A stretch of 64,000 bases of DNA. It comes from Bugula neritina. Taxonomy: Eukaryota > Bryozoa > Gymnolaemata > Cheilostomatida > Bugulidae. Location of the stretch: assembly GCA_964035545.1 (NCBI GenBank), contig CAXIUT010000097.1, positions 62,001 to 126,000 on the forward strand, given 5' to 3'. The notes below the pieces were generated by a model. That model was not told the origin of the DNA. It made no database searches and saw only the letters and a list, made by a program, of their open reading frames with translations. Below, one piece after another: positions 44,271-59,479 of the stretch (positions are counted from its first letter, which is position 1; the number at the start of each line of letters is the position of its first letter). A program made the position numbers and the translations under genes.

Positions 44271-45267
44271 CTGCTACATACTGAAATATACTGCCACACA
44301 CTGCAACATACTGCAACATACCAGAACACACTGTAACATAATGAAATACACTGCAACACATTGAAATATACTGCAAAATACTGAAATACACTGCTATATA
44401 CTGAAATACACTGCAACACACTACAACATACTGCAACATACGAAAATATACTGCAACATACTGAAATACACTGCAAAATACTGAAATACACTGTAACATA
44501 CTGAAGTATACTGCAACATACTGAAATACACTGCTACATACTGAAATATACTGCAACACACAGCAACATACTGCAACATCCTAAAATACACTGTAACATA
44601 TTGGAATACACTGCAACACATTAATTATACTGCAAAATACTGAAATACACTGCTACATACTGAAATATACTGCAACATACTGCAACATACTGAAATACAC
44701 TGCAACACATTCAAATACACCGCAAAATACTACAACATACTGAAATGCACAGTAACATATTGAAATACACTGCAACGCATTGAAATATACTGCAATGTAC
44801 CGAAATATATGGTAAACTACTGAAATATACTGTCACACATTGAAAAACACTGCAACATACTAAAATATACTGCAACATACTGAAATACACTGCAAAATAC
44901 TGAAATACACTGTAACATACTGAAGTATACTGCAACATACTGAAATACACTGCTACATACTGAAATATACTGCGACACATTGCAATATACTGTAACATAC
45001 TGAAATAGGCTGTAGCACACTGAAATACACTGCAACTCACTGTAATATACTGCAACATACTGAAATACACTGTAACATATTAAAATATACTGCAACATAC
45101 TGAAATATAGTGCTACATACTGAAATATACTGCAACATACTGCAACATAGTGAAATACACTGTAACATACTGAAATACACTGCAACATACTACAACATAT
45201 TGAAATACACTGCAACACATTGAAATATACTGCAACACACCTAAATATACGGTAATATACTGAAATA
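44267..45267. repeat. Mosaic segment between re-used blocks
   Basis: The first part, to about 44840 with R2 at 44619, matches 39111-39744. From about 44855 it matches 41098 onward at offset 3757 (3760 minus three -1 events). It is made of pieces of the preceding block in a new order. Confidence 0.75.
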
Positions 45268-48200
45268 TACTGTAACACATTGAAAAATACTGCAACATAC
45301 TGAAATATACTGCGACACATTGCAATATACTGTAACATACTGAAATATGCTGTAGCACACTGAAATACACTGCAACATACTGAAATACACTGTAACATAT
45401 TAAAATATACTGCAACATACTGAAATACACTGCAGAATACCGAAATACACTGTAACATACTGAAATATACTGCAAAATACTGAAATACACTGCTACATAC
45501 TGAAATATACTGCGACACACTGTGACATACTGCAACATACTAAAATACACTGTAACATATTGAAATACACTGCAACACATTGAAATATACTGCAATGTAC
45601 CGAAATATATGGTAAACTACTGAAATATACTGTCACACATTGAAAAATACTGCAACATACTGAAATATACTGCGGCACATTGCAATATACTGTAACATAC
45701 TGAAATATGCTGTAGCACACTGAAATACACTGCAACTCACTGAAATATACTGCAACATACTGAAACACACTGTAACCTATTGAAATATACTGCAACATAC
45801 TGAAATACATTGCTACATACTGAAATATACTGCAACATACTGCAACATACTGAAATACACTGTAACATACTGATATACCCTGCAACATACTACAACATAT
45901 TGAAAGACACTGCAACACATTGAAATATACTGCAACATACCTAAATATACGGTAATATACCAAAATATACTGTAACACATTGAAAAGTACTGCAACATAC
46001 TGAAATACACTGCAACACACCGAAAAACACTGAAAATACTGTAACACACTGAAATATACTGCAAAATACTGAAATACACTGCTACATACTGAAATACACT
46101 GCAACACACTACAACATACTGCAACATACTAAAATATACTGCAACATACTGAAATACACTGCAAAATACTGAAATACACTGTAACATACTGAAGTATACT
46201 GCAACATACTGAAATACACTGCTACATACTGAAATATACTGCAACACACAGCAACATACTGCAACATACTAAAATACACTGTAACATATTGGAATACACT
46301 GCAACACATTGAAATATACTGCAAAATACTGAAATACACTGCTACATACTGAAATATACTGCAACATACTGCAACATACTGAAATACACTGCAACACATT
46401 CAAATACACCGCAAAATACTACAACATACTGAAATGCACTGTAACATATTGAAATACACTGTAACATATTAAAATATACGGCAACATACTGAAATATACT
46501 GCGACACATTGCAATATACTGTAACATACTGAAATAGGCTGTAGCACACTGAAATACACTGCAACTCACTGAAATATACTGCAACATACTGAAATACACT
46601 GTAACATATTGAAATATACTGCAACACACTGAAATATAGTGCTACATACTGAAATATACTGCTACATACTGAAATACACTGCAACATACTGCAACATACT
46701 GAAATACACTGCAACACATTGAAATATACTGCAACATACCTAAATATACGGTAATATACTGAAAAATACTGTAACACATTGAAAAACACTGCAACATACT
46801 GAAATACACTGCAACACATTCAAATACACCGCAAAATACTACAACATACTGAAATGCACTGTAACATATTGAAATACACTGCAACACATTGAAATATACT
46901 GCAATGTACCGAAATATATGGTAAACTACTGAAATATACTGTCACACATTGAAAAATACTGCAACATACTGAAATATACTGCGACACATTGCAATATACT
47001 GTAACATACTGAAATATGCTGTAGCACACTGAAATACACTGCAACATACTGAAATACACTGTAACATATTAAAATATACTGCAACATACTGAAATACACT
47101 GCAGAATACCGAAATACACTGTAACATACTGAAATATACTGCAAAATACTGAAATACACTGCTACATACTGAAATATACTGCGACACACTGCGACATACT
47201 GCAACATACTAAAATACACTGTAACATATTGAAACACACTGCAACACATTGAAATATACTGCAATGTACCGAATTATATGGTAAACTACTGAAATATACT
47301 CTAACACATTGAAAAACACTGCAACATACTGAAATATACTGCGGCACATTGCAATATACTGTAACATACTGAAATATGCTGTAGCACACTGAAATACACT
47401 GCAACTCACTGAAATATACTGCAACATACTGAAACACACTGTAACATATTGAAATACACTGCAACACATTGAAATATACTGCAATGTACCGAAATATATG
47501 GTAAACTACTGAAATATACTGTCACACATTGAAAAATACTGCAACATACTGAAATATACTGCGACACATTGCAATATACTGTAACATACTGAAATAGGCT
47601 GTAGCACACTGAAATACACTGCAACTCACTGAAATATACTGCAACATACTGAAATACACTGTAACATATTGAAATATACTGCAACACACTGAAATATAGT
47701 GCTACATACTGAAATATACTGCAACATACTGCAACATAGTGAAATACACTGTAACATACTGAAATACACTGCAACATACTACAACATATTTCAATACACT
47801 GCAACACATTGAAATATACTGCAACATACCTAAATATACGATAATATACTGAAATATACTCTAACACATTGAAAAACACTGCAACATACTGAAATACACT
47901 GCAACACATTCAAATACACCGCAAAATACTACAACATACTGAAATACACTGTAACACACTGAAATATACTGCAAAATACTGAAATACACTGCTACATACT
48001 GAAATATACTGCAACACACTGCGACATACTGCAACATACTAAAATACACTGTAACATATTGAAATACACTGCAACACATTGAAATATACTGCAATGTACC
48101 GAAATATATGGTAAACTACTGAAATATACTGTCACACATTGAAAAATACTGCAACATACTGAAATATACTGCGACACATTGCAATATACTGTAACATACT

Positions 48201-48991
48201 GAAATATGCTGTAGCACACTGAAATACACTGCAACATACTGAAATACACTGTAACGTATTAAAATATACTGCAACATACTGAAATACACTGCAGAATACC
48301 GAAATACACTGTAACATACTGAAATATACTGCAAAATACTGAAATACACTGCTACATACTGAAATATACTGCGACACACTGCGACATACTGCAACATACT
48401 AAAATACACTGTAACATATTGAAACACACTGCAACACATTGAAATATACTGCAATGTACCGAAATATATGGTAAACTACTGAAATATACTGTCACACATT
48501 GAAAAATACTGCAACATACTGAAATGTACTGCGACACATTGCAATATACTGTAACATACTGAAATATGCTGTAGCACACTGAAATACACTGCAACTCACT
48601 GAAATATACTGCAACATACTGAAACACACTGTAACATATTGAAATATACTGCAACATACTGAAATACATTGCTACATACTGAAATATACTGCAACATACT
48701 GCAACATACTGAAATACACTGTAACATACTGAAATACGCTGCAACATACTACAACATATTGAAAGACACTGCAACACAGTGAAATATACTGCAACATACC
48801 TAAATATACGGCAACATACCAAAATACACTGTAACACATTGAAAAATACTGCAACATACTGAAATACACTGCAACACATCGAAAAACACTGAAAATACTG
48901 TAAAACACTGAAATATACTGCAAAATACTGAAATACACTGCTACATACTGAAATATACTGCGACACACTGCAACATACTGCAACATACTAA
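45268..48991. repeat. 3.7-kb block, second copy
   Basis: Partner of 34785-38508. Private changes include GCGGCACATTGC (about 45672 and 47341), against GCGACACATTGC in the first copy. The end is marked by a switch to ACTAAAGTAAACTGC at about 48991. Confidence 0.9.
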
Positions 48992-49380
48992 AGTAAACTG
49001 CAACATACTGAAATACACTGTAAAATACTGAAATACACTGTAACATACTGAAGTATACTGCAACATACTGAAATACACTGCTACATACTGAAATATACTG
49101 CAACACACAGCAACATACTGCAACATACTAAAATACACTGTAACATATTGGAATACACTGCAACACATTGAAATATACTGCAAAATACTGAAATACACTG
49201 CTACATACTGAAATATACGGCAACATACTGCAACATACTGAAATACACTGCAACACATTCAAATACACCGCAAAATACTACAACATACTGAAATACACTG
49301 CAAGACATTGAAATATACTGCAACATACCTAAATATACGGTAATATACTGAAATATACTGTAACACATTGAAATATACTG
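48992..49380. repeat. Linker of satellite monomers
   Basis: Ordinary monomers resembling the right half of the 1879-bp unit (TACTGAAGTATACTGC, ACACACAGCAAC), plus a private ACTGCAAGACATTG near 49298. Nothing other than satellite is seen. Confidence 0.8.
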
Positions 49381-50140
49381 CAACATACTGAAATACACTG
49401 CAACACATTCAAATACACCGCAAAATACTACAACATACTGAAATGCACTGTAACATATCGAAATACACTGCAACACATTGAAATATACTGCAATGTACCG
49501 AAATATATGGTAAACTACTGAAATATACTGTCACACATTGAAAAATACTGCAACATACTGAAATATACTGCGACACATTGCAATATACTGTAACATACTG
49601 AAATATGCGGTAGCACACTGAAATACACTGCAACTCACTGAAATATACTGCAACATACTGAAATACACTGTAACATATTGAAATATACTGCAACATACTG
49701 AAATACAGTGCTACATACTGAAATATACTGCAACATACTGCAACATAGTGAAATATACTGTAACATACTGAAATACACTGCAACAAACTACAACATATTA
49801 AAAGACACTGCAACACATTGAAATATACTGCAACATACCTAAATATACGGTAATATACCAAAATATACTGTAACACATTTAAAAATACTGCAACATACTG
49901 AAATACACTGCAACACACTGAAATACACTGCAAAATACTGAAATACACTGTAACATACTGAAATATACTGCAACATACTGAAATACACTGCTACATACTG
50001 AAATATACTGCAACACACAGCAACATACTGCAACATACTAAAATACACTGTAACATATTGGAATACACTGCAACACATTGAAATATACTGCAAAATACTG
50101 AAATACACTGCTACATACTGAAATATACTGCAACATACTG
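49381..50140. repeat. 760-bp tandem duplication, copy 1
   Basis: Repeated at 50141-50890. It contains TTCAAATACACCGC, ATATCGAAATAC, ATACAGTGCTAC and GCAACAAACTACAAC. Copy 1 has ATGCGGTAGCAC near 49606, where copy 2 has ATGCTGTAGCAC. Confidence 0.9.
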
Positions 50141-50890
50141 CAACATACTGAAATACACTGCAACACATTCAAATACACCGCAAAATACTACAACATACTG
50201 AAATGCACTGTAACATATCGAAATACACTGCAACACATTGAAATATACTGCAATGTACCGAAATATATGGTAAACTACTGAAATATACTGTCACACATTG
50301 AAAAATACTGCAACATACTGAAATATACTGCGACACATTGCAATATACTGTAACATACTGAAATATGCTGTAGCACACTGAAATACACTGCAACTCACTG
50401 AAATATACTGCAACATACTGAAATACACTGTAACTTATTGAAATATACTGCAACATACTGAAATACAGTGCTACATACTGAAATATACTGCAACATACTG
50501 CAACATAGTGAAATACACTGTAACATACTGAAATACACTGCAACAAACTACAACATATTGAAAGACACTGCAACACATTGAAATATACTGCAACATACCT
50601 AAATATACGGTAATATACCAAAATATACTGTAACACATTTAAAAATACTGCAACATACTGAAATACACTGCAACACACTGAAATACACTGCAAAATACTG
50701 AAATACACTGTAACATACTGAAATATACTGCAACATACTGAAATACACTGCTACATACTGAAATATACTGCAACACACTGCAACATACTGCAACATACTA
50801 AAATACACTGTAACATATTGAAATACACTGCAACACATCGAAATATACTGCAAAATACTGAAATACACTGCTACATACTGAAATATACTG
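50141..50890. repeat. 760-bp tandem duplication, copy 2
   Basis: Second copy, diverging from the first at about 50890. It also aligns with the last kilobase of the window (from about 63057) at offset 12936, falling to 12896 after a 40-bp deletion near 63225 in that later copy. Confidence 0.88.
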
Positions 50891-52779
50891 CGACACACTG
50901 CAACATACTGCAACATACTAGAATACACTGTAACCTAATGAAATACACTGCAACACATTGAAATATACTGCAAAATACTGAAATACACTGCTATATACTG
51001 AAATGTACTGCAACACACTACAACATACTGCAACATGCTAAAATATACTGCAAAATACTGAAACACCCTGCAAAATACTGAAATACACTGTAACATACTG
51101 AAGTATACTGCAACATACTGAAATACACTTCTACATACTGAAATATGCTGCAACACACAGCAACATACTGCAACATACTAAAATACACTGTAACATATTG
51201 GAATACACTGCAACACATTGAAATATACTGCAAAATACTGAAATACACTGCTACATACTGAAATATACTGCGACACACTGCAATTTACTGCAACATACTA
51301 AAATACACTGTAACATATTGAAATAGACTGCAACACTTTGAAATATACTGCAAAATACTGAAATACACTGCTACATACTGGAATATACTGCGACACACTG
51401 CAAGATACTGCAACATACTAAAATAAACTGCAACATACTGAAATACACTGCAGAATACTGAAATACACTGTAACATACTGAAATATACTGCAAAATACTG
51501 AAATACACTGCTACATACTGAAATATACTGCAACACACTGCGACATACTGCAACATACTAAAATACACTGTAACATATTGAAATACACTGCAACACATTG
51601 AAATATACTGCAATGTACTGAAATATATGCTAAACTACTGAAATATACTGTCACACATTGAAAAACACTGCAACATACTGATATATACTGCGACACATTG
51701 CAATATACTGTAACATACTGAAATAGGCTGTAGCATACTGAAATACACTGCAACTCACTGAAATATCCTGCAACATACTGAAATACACTGTAACATATTG
51801 AAATACACTGCAACATACTGAAATATAGTGCTACATACTGAAATATACTGCAACATACTGCAACATAGTGAAATACACTGTAACATAGTGAAATACACTG
51901 CAACATACTACAACATATTGAAATACACTGCAACACATTGAAATTTACTGCAACATACCCAAATATACGGTAATCTACTGAAATATACTGTAACACATTG
52001 AAAAACACTGCAACATACTGAAATACACTGCAACACATTCAAATACACCGCAAAATACTACAACATACTGAAATGCACTGTAACATATTATGAAATACAC
52101 TGCAACACATTGAAATATACTGCAATGTACCGAAATATATGGTAAACTACTGAAATATAATGTCACACATTGAAAAATACTGCAACATACTGAAATATAC
52201 TGCGACACATTGCAATATACTGTAACATACTGAAATATGCTGTAGCACACTGAAATACACTGCAACTCACTGAAATATACTGCAACATACTGAATTACAC
52301 TGTAACAAATTGAAATATACTGCAACATACTGAAATACAGTGCTACATACTGAAATATACTGAAACATACTGCAACATAGTGAAATACACTGTACCATAC
52401 TGAAATACACTGCAACATACTACAACATATTGAAATACACTGCAACACATTGAAATATACTGCAACATACCTAAATATACTGTGATATACTGAAATATAC
52501 TGTAACACATTGAAAAACACTGCAACATACTGAAATACACTGCAATGCACTGAGATACACCGCAAAATACTACAACATACTGAAATGCACTGTAACATAT
52601 TGAAATACACTGCAACACATTGAAATATACTGCAATGTACCGAAATATATTGTAAACTACTGAAATATACTGTCACACATTGAAAAGTACTGCAACATAC
52701 TGAAATATACTGCGACACGTTGCAATATACTGTAACATACTGAAATATGCTATAGCACACTGAAATACACTGCAACTCA
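50891..52779. repeat. Divergent mosaic satellite with the +2 register event
   Basis: About 1.9 kb of satellite without R1, R2 or R3. It has an unusual density of private variants (ACACTTCTACAT, ATATATGCTAAACT, AACACTTTGAAAT, TGCAATGCACTGAGATAC) and the only +2 insertion, at about 52087-52092. It has no long high-identity partner that I could find, though parts resemble 55.6-56.9 kb. Confidence 0.75.
52082..52096. other. Unique two-base insertion in the register
   Basis: AACATATTATGAAATAC stands where the family reads AACATATTGAAATAC. It is the only net insertion detected in 64 kb, and the phase of everything to its right is shifted by two. It could be natural AT slippage or a sequencing or assembly error. 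Confidence 0.85.
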
Positions 52780-53995
52780 CTGAAATATACTGCAACATAC
52801 TGCAACATAGTGAAATACACTGTAACATACTGAAATACACTGCGACATACTACAACATATTGAAAGACACTGCAACACATTAAAATATACTGCAACACAC
52901 CTAAATATACGGTAATATACCAAAATATACTGTAACACATTTAAAAACACTGCAACCTACTGAAATACACTGCAACACACTGAAATACACTGCAAAATAC
53001 TGTAACACACTAAAATACACTGCAACACACTGCAATTTACTGCAACATACTAAAATATACTGCAACATACTGAAATACACTGCAAAATACTGAAATATAC
53101 TGCAACACACTGCAACTTACTGCAACATACTAAAATACACTGTAACATATTGAATTACACTGCAACACATTGAAATATACTGCAAAATACTGAAATACAC
53201 TGCTACATACTGAAATATACTGCGACACACTGCAACATACTGCAACATACTAAAATATACTGCAAAATACTGAAATACACTGCAAAATACTGAAATACAC
53301 TGTAACATACTGAAATATACTGCAACATACTGAAATACACTGCTACATACTGAAATATACTGCAAAATACTGCAACATACTAAAATACAATGTAACATAT
53401 TGAAATACACTGCAACACATTGAAATATACTGCAAAATACTGAAATACACTGCTACATACTGAAATATACTGCGACACACTGCAACATACTGCAACATAC
53501 TAAAATACACTGCAACATACTGAAATACACTGCAGAATACTGAAATACACTGTAACATACTGAAATATACTGCAAAATACTGAAATACACTGCTACATAC
53601 TGAATTATACTGCAACACACTGCGACATACTGCAAGATACTAAAATACACTGTAACATATTGAAATACAGTGCAACACATTGAAATATACTGCAATGTAC
53701 CGAAATATATGGTAAACTACTGAAATATACTGTCACACATTGAAAAATACTGCAACATACTGAAATATACTGCGACACATTGCAATATACTGTAGCATAC
53801 TGAAATACGCTGTAGCACACTGAAATACACTGCAACTTACTGAAATATACTGCAAAATACTGGAATACACTGCTACATACTGAAATATACTGCGACACAC
53901 TACAACATACTGCAACATACTAAAGTATACTGCAACATACTGAAATACACTGTAAAATACTGAAATACACTATAACATACTGAAATATACTGCAA
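52780..53995. repeat. Copy of 25310-26525
   Basis: Same variant order as the 25-kb block over about 1.2 kb, so material characteristic of the 19-31 kb zone sits far to the right. Small differences include TGCAAGATACTAAAAT near 53633 and TGCAACTTACTGAAAT near 53831. Confidence 0.87.
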
Positions 53996-55422
53996 CATAC
54001 TGAAATATACTGATACATACTGAAATATACTGCCACACACTGCAACATACTGCAACATACCAGAACACACTGCAAAATACTGAAATACACTGTAACATAC
54101 TGAAGTATACTGCAACATACTGCAACATAGCGAAATACACTGTAACATACTGAAATACACTGCGACATACTACAACATATTGAAAGACACTGCAACACAT
54201 TGAAATATACTGCAACATACCTAAATATACGGTAATATACCAAAAAATACTGTAACACATTTAAAAATACTGCAACGCACTGAAATACACTGCAACACAC
54301 TGAAATACACTGCAAAATACTGTAACACACTGAAATATACTGCAACACACTGCAACATACTGCAACATACTAAAATATACTGCAAAATACTGAAATACAC
54401 TTCAAAATACTGAAAAACACTGTAACATACTGAAATATACTGCAACATACTGAAATACACTGCTACCTACTGGAATATAGTGCAACACACTGCAACATAC
54501 TGCAACATACTAAAACACACTGTACATTATTGAAATACACTGCAACACATTGAAATATACAGCAAAATACTGAAATACACTGCTACATACTGAAATATAC
54601 TGCGACACACTGCACGATACTGCAACATACTAAAATATACTGCAACATACTGAAATACACTGCTACATACTGAAATATACTGCAAAATACTGCAACATAC
54701 TAAAATACAATGTAACATATTGAAATACACTGCAACACATTGAAATATACTGCAACATACTGAAATACACTGTAACATACTGAAATACACTGCAACATAC
54801 TACAACATATTGAAATACACTGCAACACATTGAAATACATCGCAAAATACTACAACATACTGAAATGCACTGTAACAGATTGAAATACACTGCAACACAT
54901 TGAAATATACTGCAATGTACTTAAATATATGGTAAACTACTGAAATATACTGTCACACATTGAAAAATACTGCAACATACTGAAATATACTGCGACACAT
55001 TGCAATATACTGTAGCATACTGAAATACGCTGTAGCACACTGAAATACACTGCAACTCACTGAAATATACTGCAACATACTGAAACACACTGTAACATAT
55101 TGAAATATACTGCAACATACTGAAATACATTGCTACATACTGAAATATACTGCAACATACTGCAACATACTGAAATACACTGTAACATACTGAGATACGC
55201 TGCAACATACTACAACATATTGAAAGACACTGCAACACATTGAAATATACTGCAACATACCTAAATATACGGTAATATACCAAAATATACTGTAACACAT
55301 TGAAAAATACTGCAACATACTGAAATACACTGCAACACACCGAGAAACACTGAAAATACTGTGACACACTGAAATATACTGCAAAATATTGGAATACACT
55401 GCTACATACTGAAATATACTGC
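53996..55422. repeat. Divergent mosaic satellite
   Basis: Contains private variants such as ACATAGCGAAATAC, ACACTTCAAAATAC, TGTACATTATTGAAAT and TGTAACAGATTG. The first of the R1c landmarks is at 55348. From about 54940 it aligns with 57648 onward at offset 2708. Confidence 0.75.
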
Positions 55423-56360
55423 GACACACTGCAACATACTAAAGTATACTGCAACATACTGAAATACACTGCAACACATTGAAATATACTGCAAAATACT
55501 GAAATCCACTGCTATATACTGAAGTACACTGCAACACACTACAACATACTGCAACATACGAAAATATACTGCAACATACTGAAATACACTGCAAAATACT
55601 GAAATACACTGTAACATACTGAAGTATGCTGCAAAATACTGAAATACACTGCTACATACTGAAATATACTGCAACACACTGCGACATACTGCAACATACT
55701 AAAATACACTGTAACATATTGAAATACACTGCAACACATTGAAATATACTGCAATGTACTGAAATACATGCTAAACTACTGAAATATACTGTCACACAAT
55801 GAAAAACACTGCAACGTACTGATATATACTGCGACACATTGCAATATACTGTAACATACTGAAATAGGCTGTAGCATACTGAAATACACTGCAACTCACT
55901 GAAATATACTGCAACATACTGAAATACACTGTAACATATTGAAATATACTGCAACATACTGAAATATAGTGCTACATACTGAAATATACTGCAACATACT
56001 GCAACATAGTGAAATACACTGTAACATACTGAAATACACTGCAACATACTACAACATATTGAAGTACACTGCAACACATTGAAATATACTGCAACATACC
56101 CAAATATACGGTAATCTACTGAAATATACTGTAACACATTGAAAAACACTGCAACATACTGTAATACACTGCAACACATTCAAATACACCGCAAAATACT
56201 ACAACATACTGAAATGCACTGTAACATATTGAAATGCACTGCAACACATTGAAATATACTGCAATGTACCGAAATATATGGTAAACTACTGAAATATACT
56301 GTCACACATTGAAAAATACTGCAACATACTGAAATATACTGCGACACATTGCAATATACT
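55423..56360. repeat. Segment duplicated at 58131-59068 (offset 2708), copy 1
   Basis: Shared variants: ACTGAAGTATGCTGC, ATACATGCTAAACTAC, ACACAATGAAAAAC, GCAACGTACTGATATATAC. The offset is 2710 minus two R1 deletions. Copy 1 has GAAATCCACTGC where copy 2 has GAAATTCACTGC. Confidence 0.88.
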
Positions 56361-57111
56361 GTAACATACTGAAATATGCTGTAGCACACTGAAATACACT
56401 GGAACTCACTGAAATATACTGCAACATACTGAATTACACTGTAACAAATTGAAATATACTGCAACATACTGAAATACAGTGCTACATACTGAAATATACT
56501 GTAACATACTGCAACATAGTGAAATACACTGTAACATACTGAAATACACTGCAACATACTACAACATATTGAAATACACTGCAACACATTGAAATATACT
56601 GCAACATACCTAAATATACTGTAATATACTGAAATATACTGTAACACATTGAAAAATACTGCAACATACTGAAATATACTGCGACACATTGCAATATACT
56701 GTAGCATACTGAAATACGCTGTAGCACACTGAAATACACTGCAACTCACTGAAATATACTGCAACATACTGAAACACACTGTAACATATTGAAATATACT
56801 GCAACATACTGAAATACATTGCTACATACTGAAATATACTGCAACATACTGCAACATACTGAATTACACTGTAACATACTGAGATACGCTGCAACATACT
56901 ACAACATATTGAAAGACACTGCAACACATTGAAATATACTGCAACATACCTAAATATACGGTAATATACCAAAATAAACTGTAACACATTGAAAAATACT
57001 GCAACATACTGAAATACACTGCAACACACCGAGAAACACTGAAAATACTGTAACACACTGAAATATACTGCAAAATACTGGAATACACTGCTACATACTG
57101 AAATATACTGC
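56093..57111. repeat. 1019-bp higher-order repeat, copy 1
   Basis: Begins at CATACCCAAATATACGG and carries one R1c deletion (57037), so 1020 minus 1. It contains ACTGGAACTCAC, GAATTACACTGTAACAAATT and TACCTAAATATACTGTAAT. The junction with copy 2 reads GCGACATACCCAAATATACG. Confidence 0.9.
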
Positions 57112-58130
57112 GACATACCCAAATATACGGTAATCTACTGAAATATACTGTAACACATTGAAAAACACTGCAACATACTGTAATACACTGCAACACATTC
57201 AAATACACCGCAAAATACTACAACATACTGAAATGCACTGTAACATATTGAAATGCACTGCAACACATTGAAATATACTGCAATGTACCGAAATATATGG
57301 TAAACTACTGAAATATACTGTCACACATTGAAAAATACTGCAACATACTGAAATATACTGCGACACATTGCAATATACTGTAACATACTGAAATATGCTG
57401 TAGCACACTGAAATACACTGGAACTCACTGAAATATACTGCAACATACTGAATTACACTGTAACAAATTGAAATATACTGCAACATACTGAAATACAGTG
57501 CTACATACTGAAATATACTGTAACATACTGCAACATAGTGAAATACACTGTAACATACTGAAATACACTGCAACATACTACAACATATTGAAATACACTG
57601 CAACACATTGAAATATACTGCAACATACCTAAATATACTGTAATATACTGAAATATACTGTAACACATTGAAAAATACTGCAACATACTGAAATATACTG
57701 CGACACATTGCAATATACTGTAGCATACTGAAATACGCTGTAGCACACTGAAATACACTGCAACTCACTGAAATATACTGCAACATACTGAAACACACTG
57801 TAACATATTGAAATATACTGCAACATACTGAAATACATTGCTACATACTGAAATATACTGCAACATACTGCAACATACTGAAATACACTGTACCATACTG
57901 AGATACGCTGCAACATACTACAACATATTGAAAGACACTGCAACACATTGAAATATACTGCAACATACCTAAATATACGGTAATATACCAAAATAAACTG
58001 TAACACATTGAAAAATACTGCAACATACTGAAATACACTGCAACACACCGAGAAACACTGAAAATACTGTGACACACTGAAATATACTGCAAAATATTGG
58101 AATACACTGCTACATACTGAAATATACTGC
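57112..58130. repeat. 1019-bp higher-order repeat, copy 2
   Basis: Tandem neighbour of copy 1, with R1c at 58056. Private differences include TGTACCATACTGAGATACG (about 57891) and AATATTGGAATAC (about 58093). Confidence 0.9.
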
Positions 58131-59479
58131 GACACACTGCAACATACTAAAGTATACTGCAACATACTGAAATACACTGCAACACATTGAAATATACTGC
58201 AAAATACTGAAATTCACTGCTATATACTGAAGTACACTGCAACACACTACAACATACTGCAACATACGAAAATATACTGCAACATACTGAAATACACTGC
58301 AAAATACTGAAATACACTGTAACATACTGAAGTATGCTGCAAAATACTGAAATACACTGCTACATACTGAAATATACTGCAACACACTGCGACATACCGC
58401 AACATACTAAAATACACTGTAACATATTGAAATACACTGCAACACATTGAAATATACTGCAATGTACTGAAATACATGCTAAACTACTGAAATATACTGT
58501 CACACAATGAAAAACACTGCAACGTACTGATATATACTGCGACACATTGCAATATACTGTAACACACTGAAATAGGCTGTAGCATACTGAAATACACTGC
58601 AACTCACTGAAATATACTGCAACATACTGAAATACACTGTAACATATTGAAATATACTGCAACATACTGAAATATAGTGCTACATACTGAAATATACTGC
58701 AACATACTGCAACATAGTGAAATACACTGTAACATACTGAAATACACTGCAACATACTACAACATATTGAAGTACACTGCAACACATTGAAATATACTGC
58801 AACATACCCAAATATACGGTAATCTACTGAAATATACTGTAACACATTGAAAAACACTGCAACATACTGTAATACACTGCAACACATTCAAATACACCGC
58901 AAAATACTACAACATACTGAAATGCACTGTAACATATTGAAATGCACTGCAACACATTGAAATATACTGCAATGTACCGAAATATATGGTAAACTACTGA
59001 AATATACTGTCACACATTGAAAAATACTGCAACATACTGAAATATACTGCGACACATTGCAATATACTGTAGCATACTGAAATACGCTGTAGCACACTGA
59101 AATACACTGCAACTCACTGAAATATACTGCAACATACTGAAACACACTGTAACATATTGAAATATACTGCAACATACTGAAATACATTGCTACATACTGA
59201 AATATACTGCAACATACTGCAACATACTGAAATACACTGTAACATACTGAGATACGCTGCAACATACTACAACATATTGAAAGACACTGCAACACATTGA
59301 AATATACTGCAACATACCTAAATATACGGTAATATACCAAAATAAACTGTAACACATTGAAAAATACTGCAACATACTGAAATACACTGCAACACACCGA
59401 GAAACACTGAAAATACTGTAACACACTGAAATATACTGCAAAATACTGGAATACACTGCTACATACTGAAATATACTGC
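58131..59479. repeat. 1349-bp spacer unit including a copy of 55423-56360
   Basis: The first 938 bp repeat 55423-56360. The rest, with R1c at 59405, resembles the right part of the 1019-bp unit. It separates the second and third 1019-bp copies and explains the 2368-bp offset (1349 plus 1019). Confidence 0.85.

Noticed and set aside
44817-45518. 233-codon - strand frame overlapping others at 45113-45595 and 45493-46107
   Set aside because: Overlapping open frames in different phases with the same peptide repeat are expected from a stop-free 20-bp monomer and carry no evidence of coding.
51975-52940. Longest open frame on the - strand (321 codons)
   Set aside because: It is the satellite's 20-residue cycle read through the +2 insertion near 52090. 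It overlaps other open frames, starts at a repeat-derived GTG and has no domain or non-repeat sequence, so it is not called as a gene.
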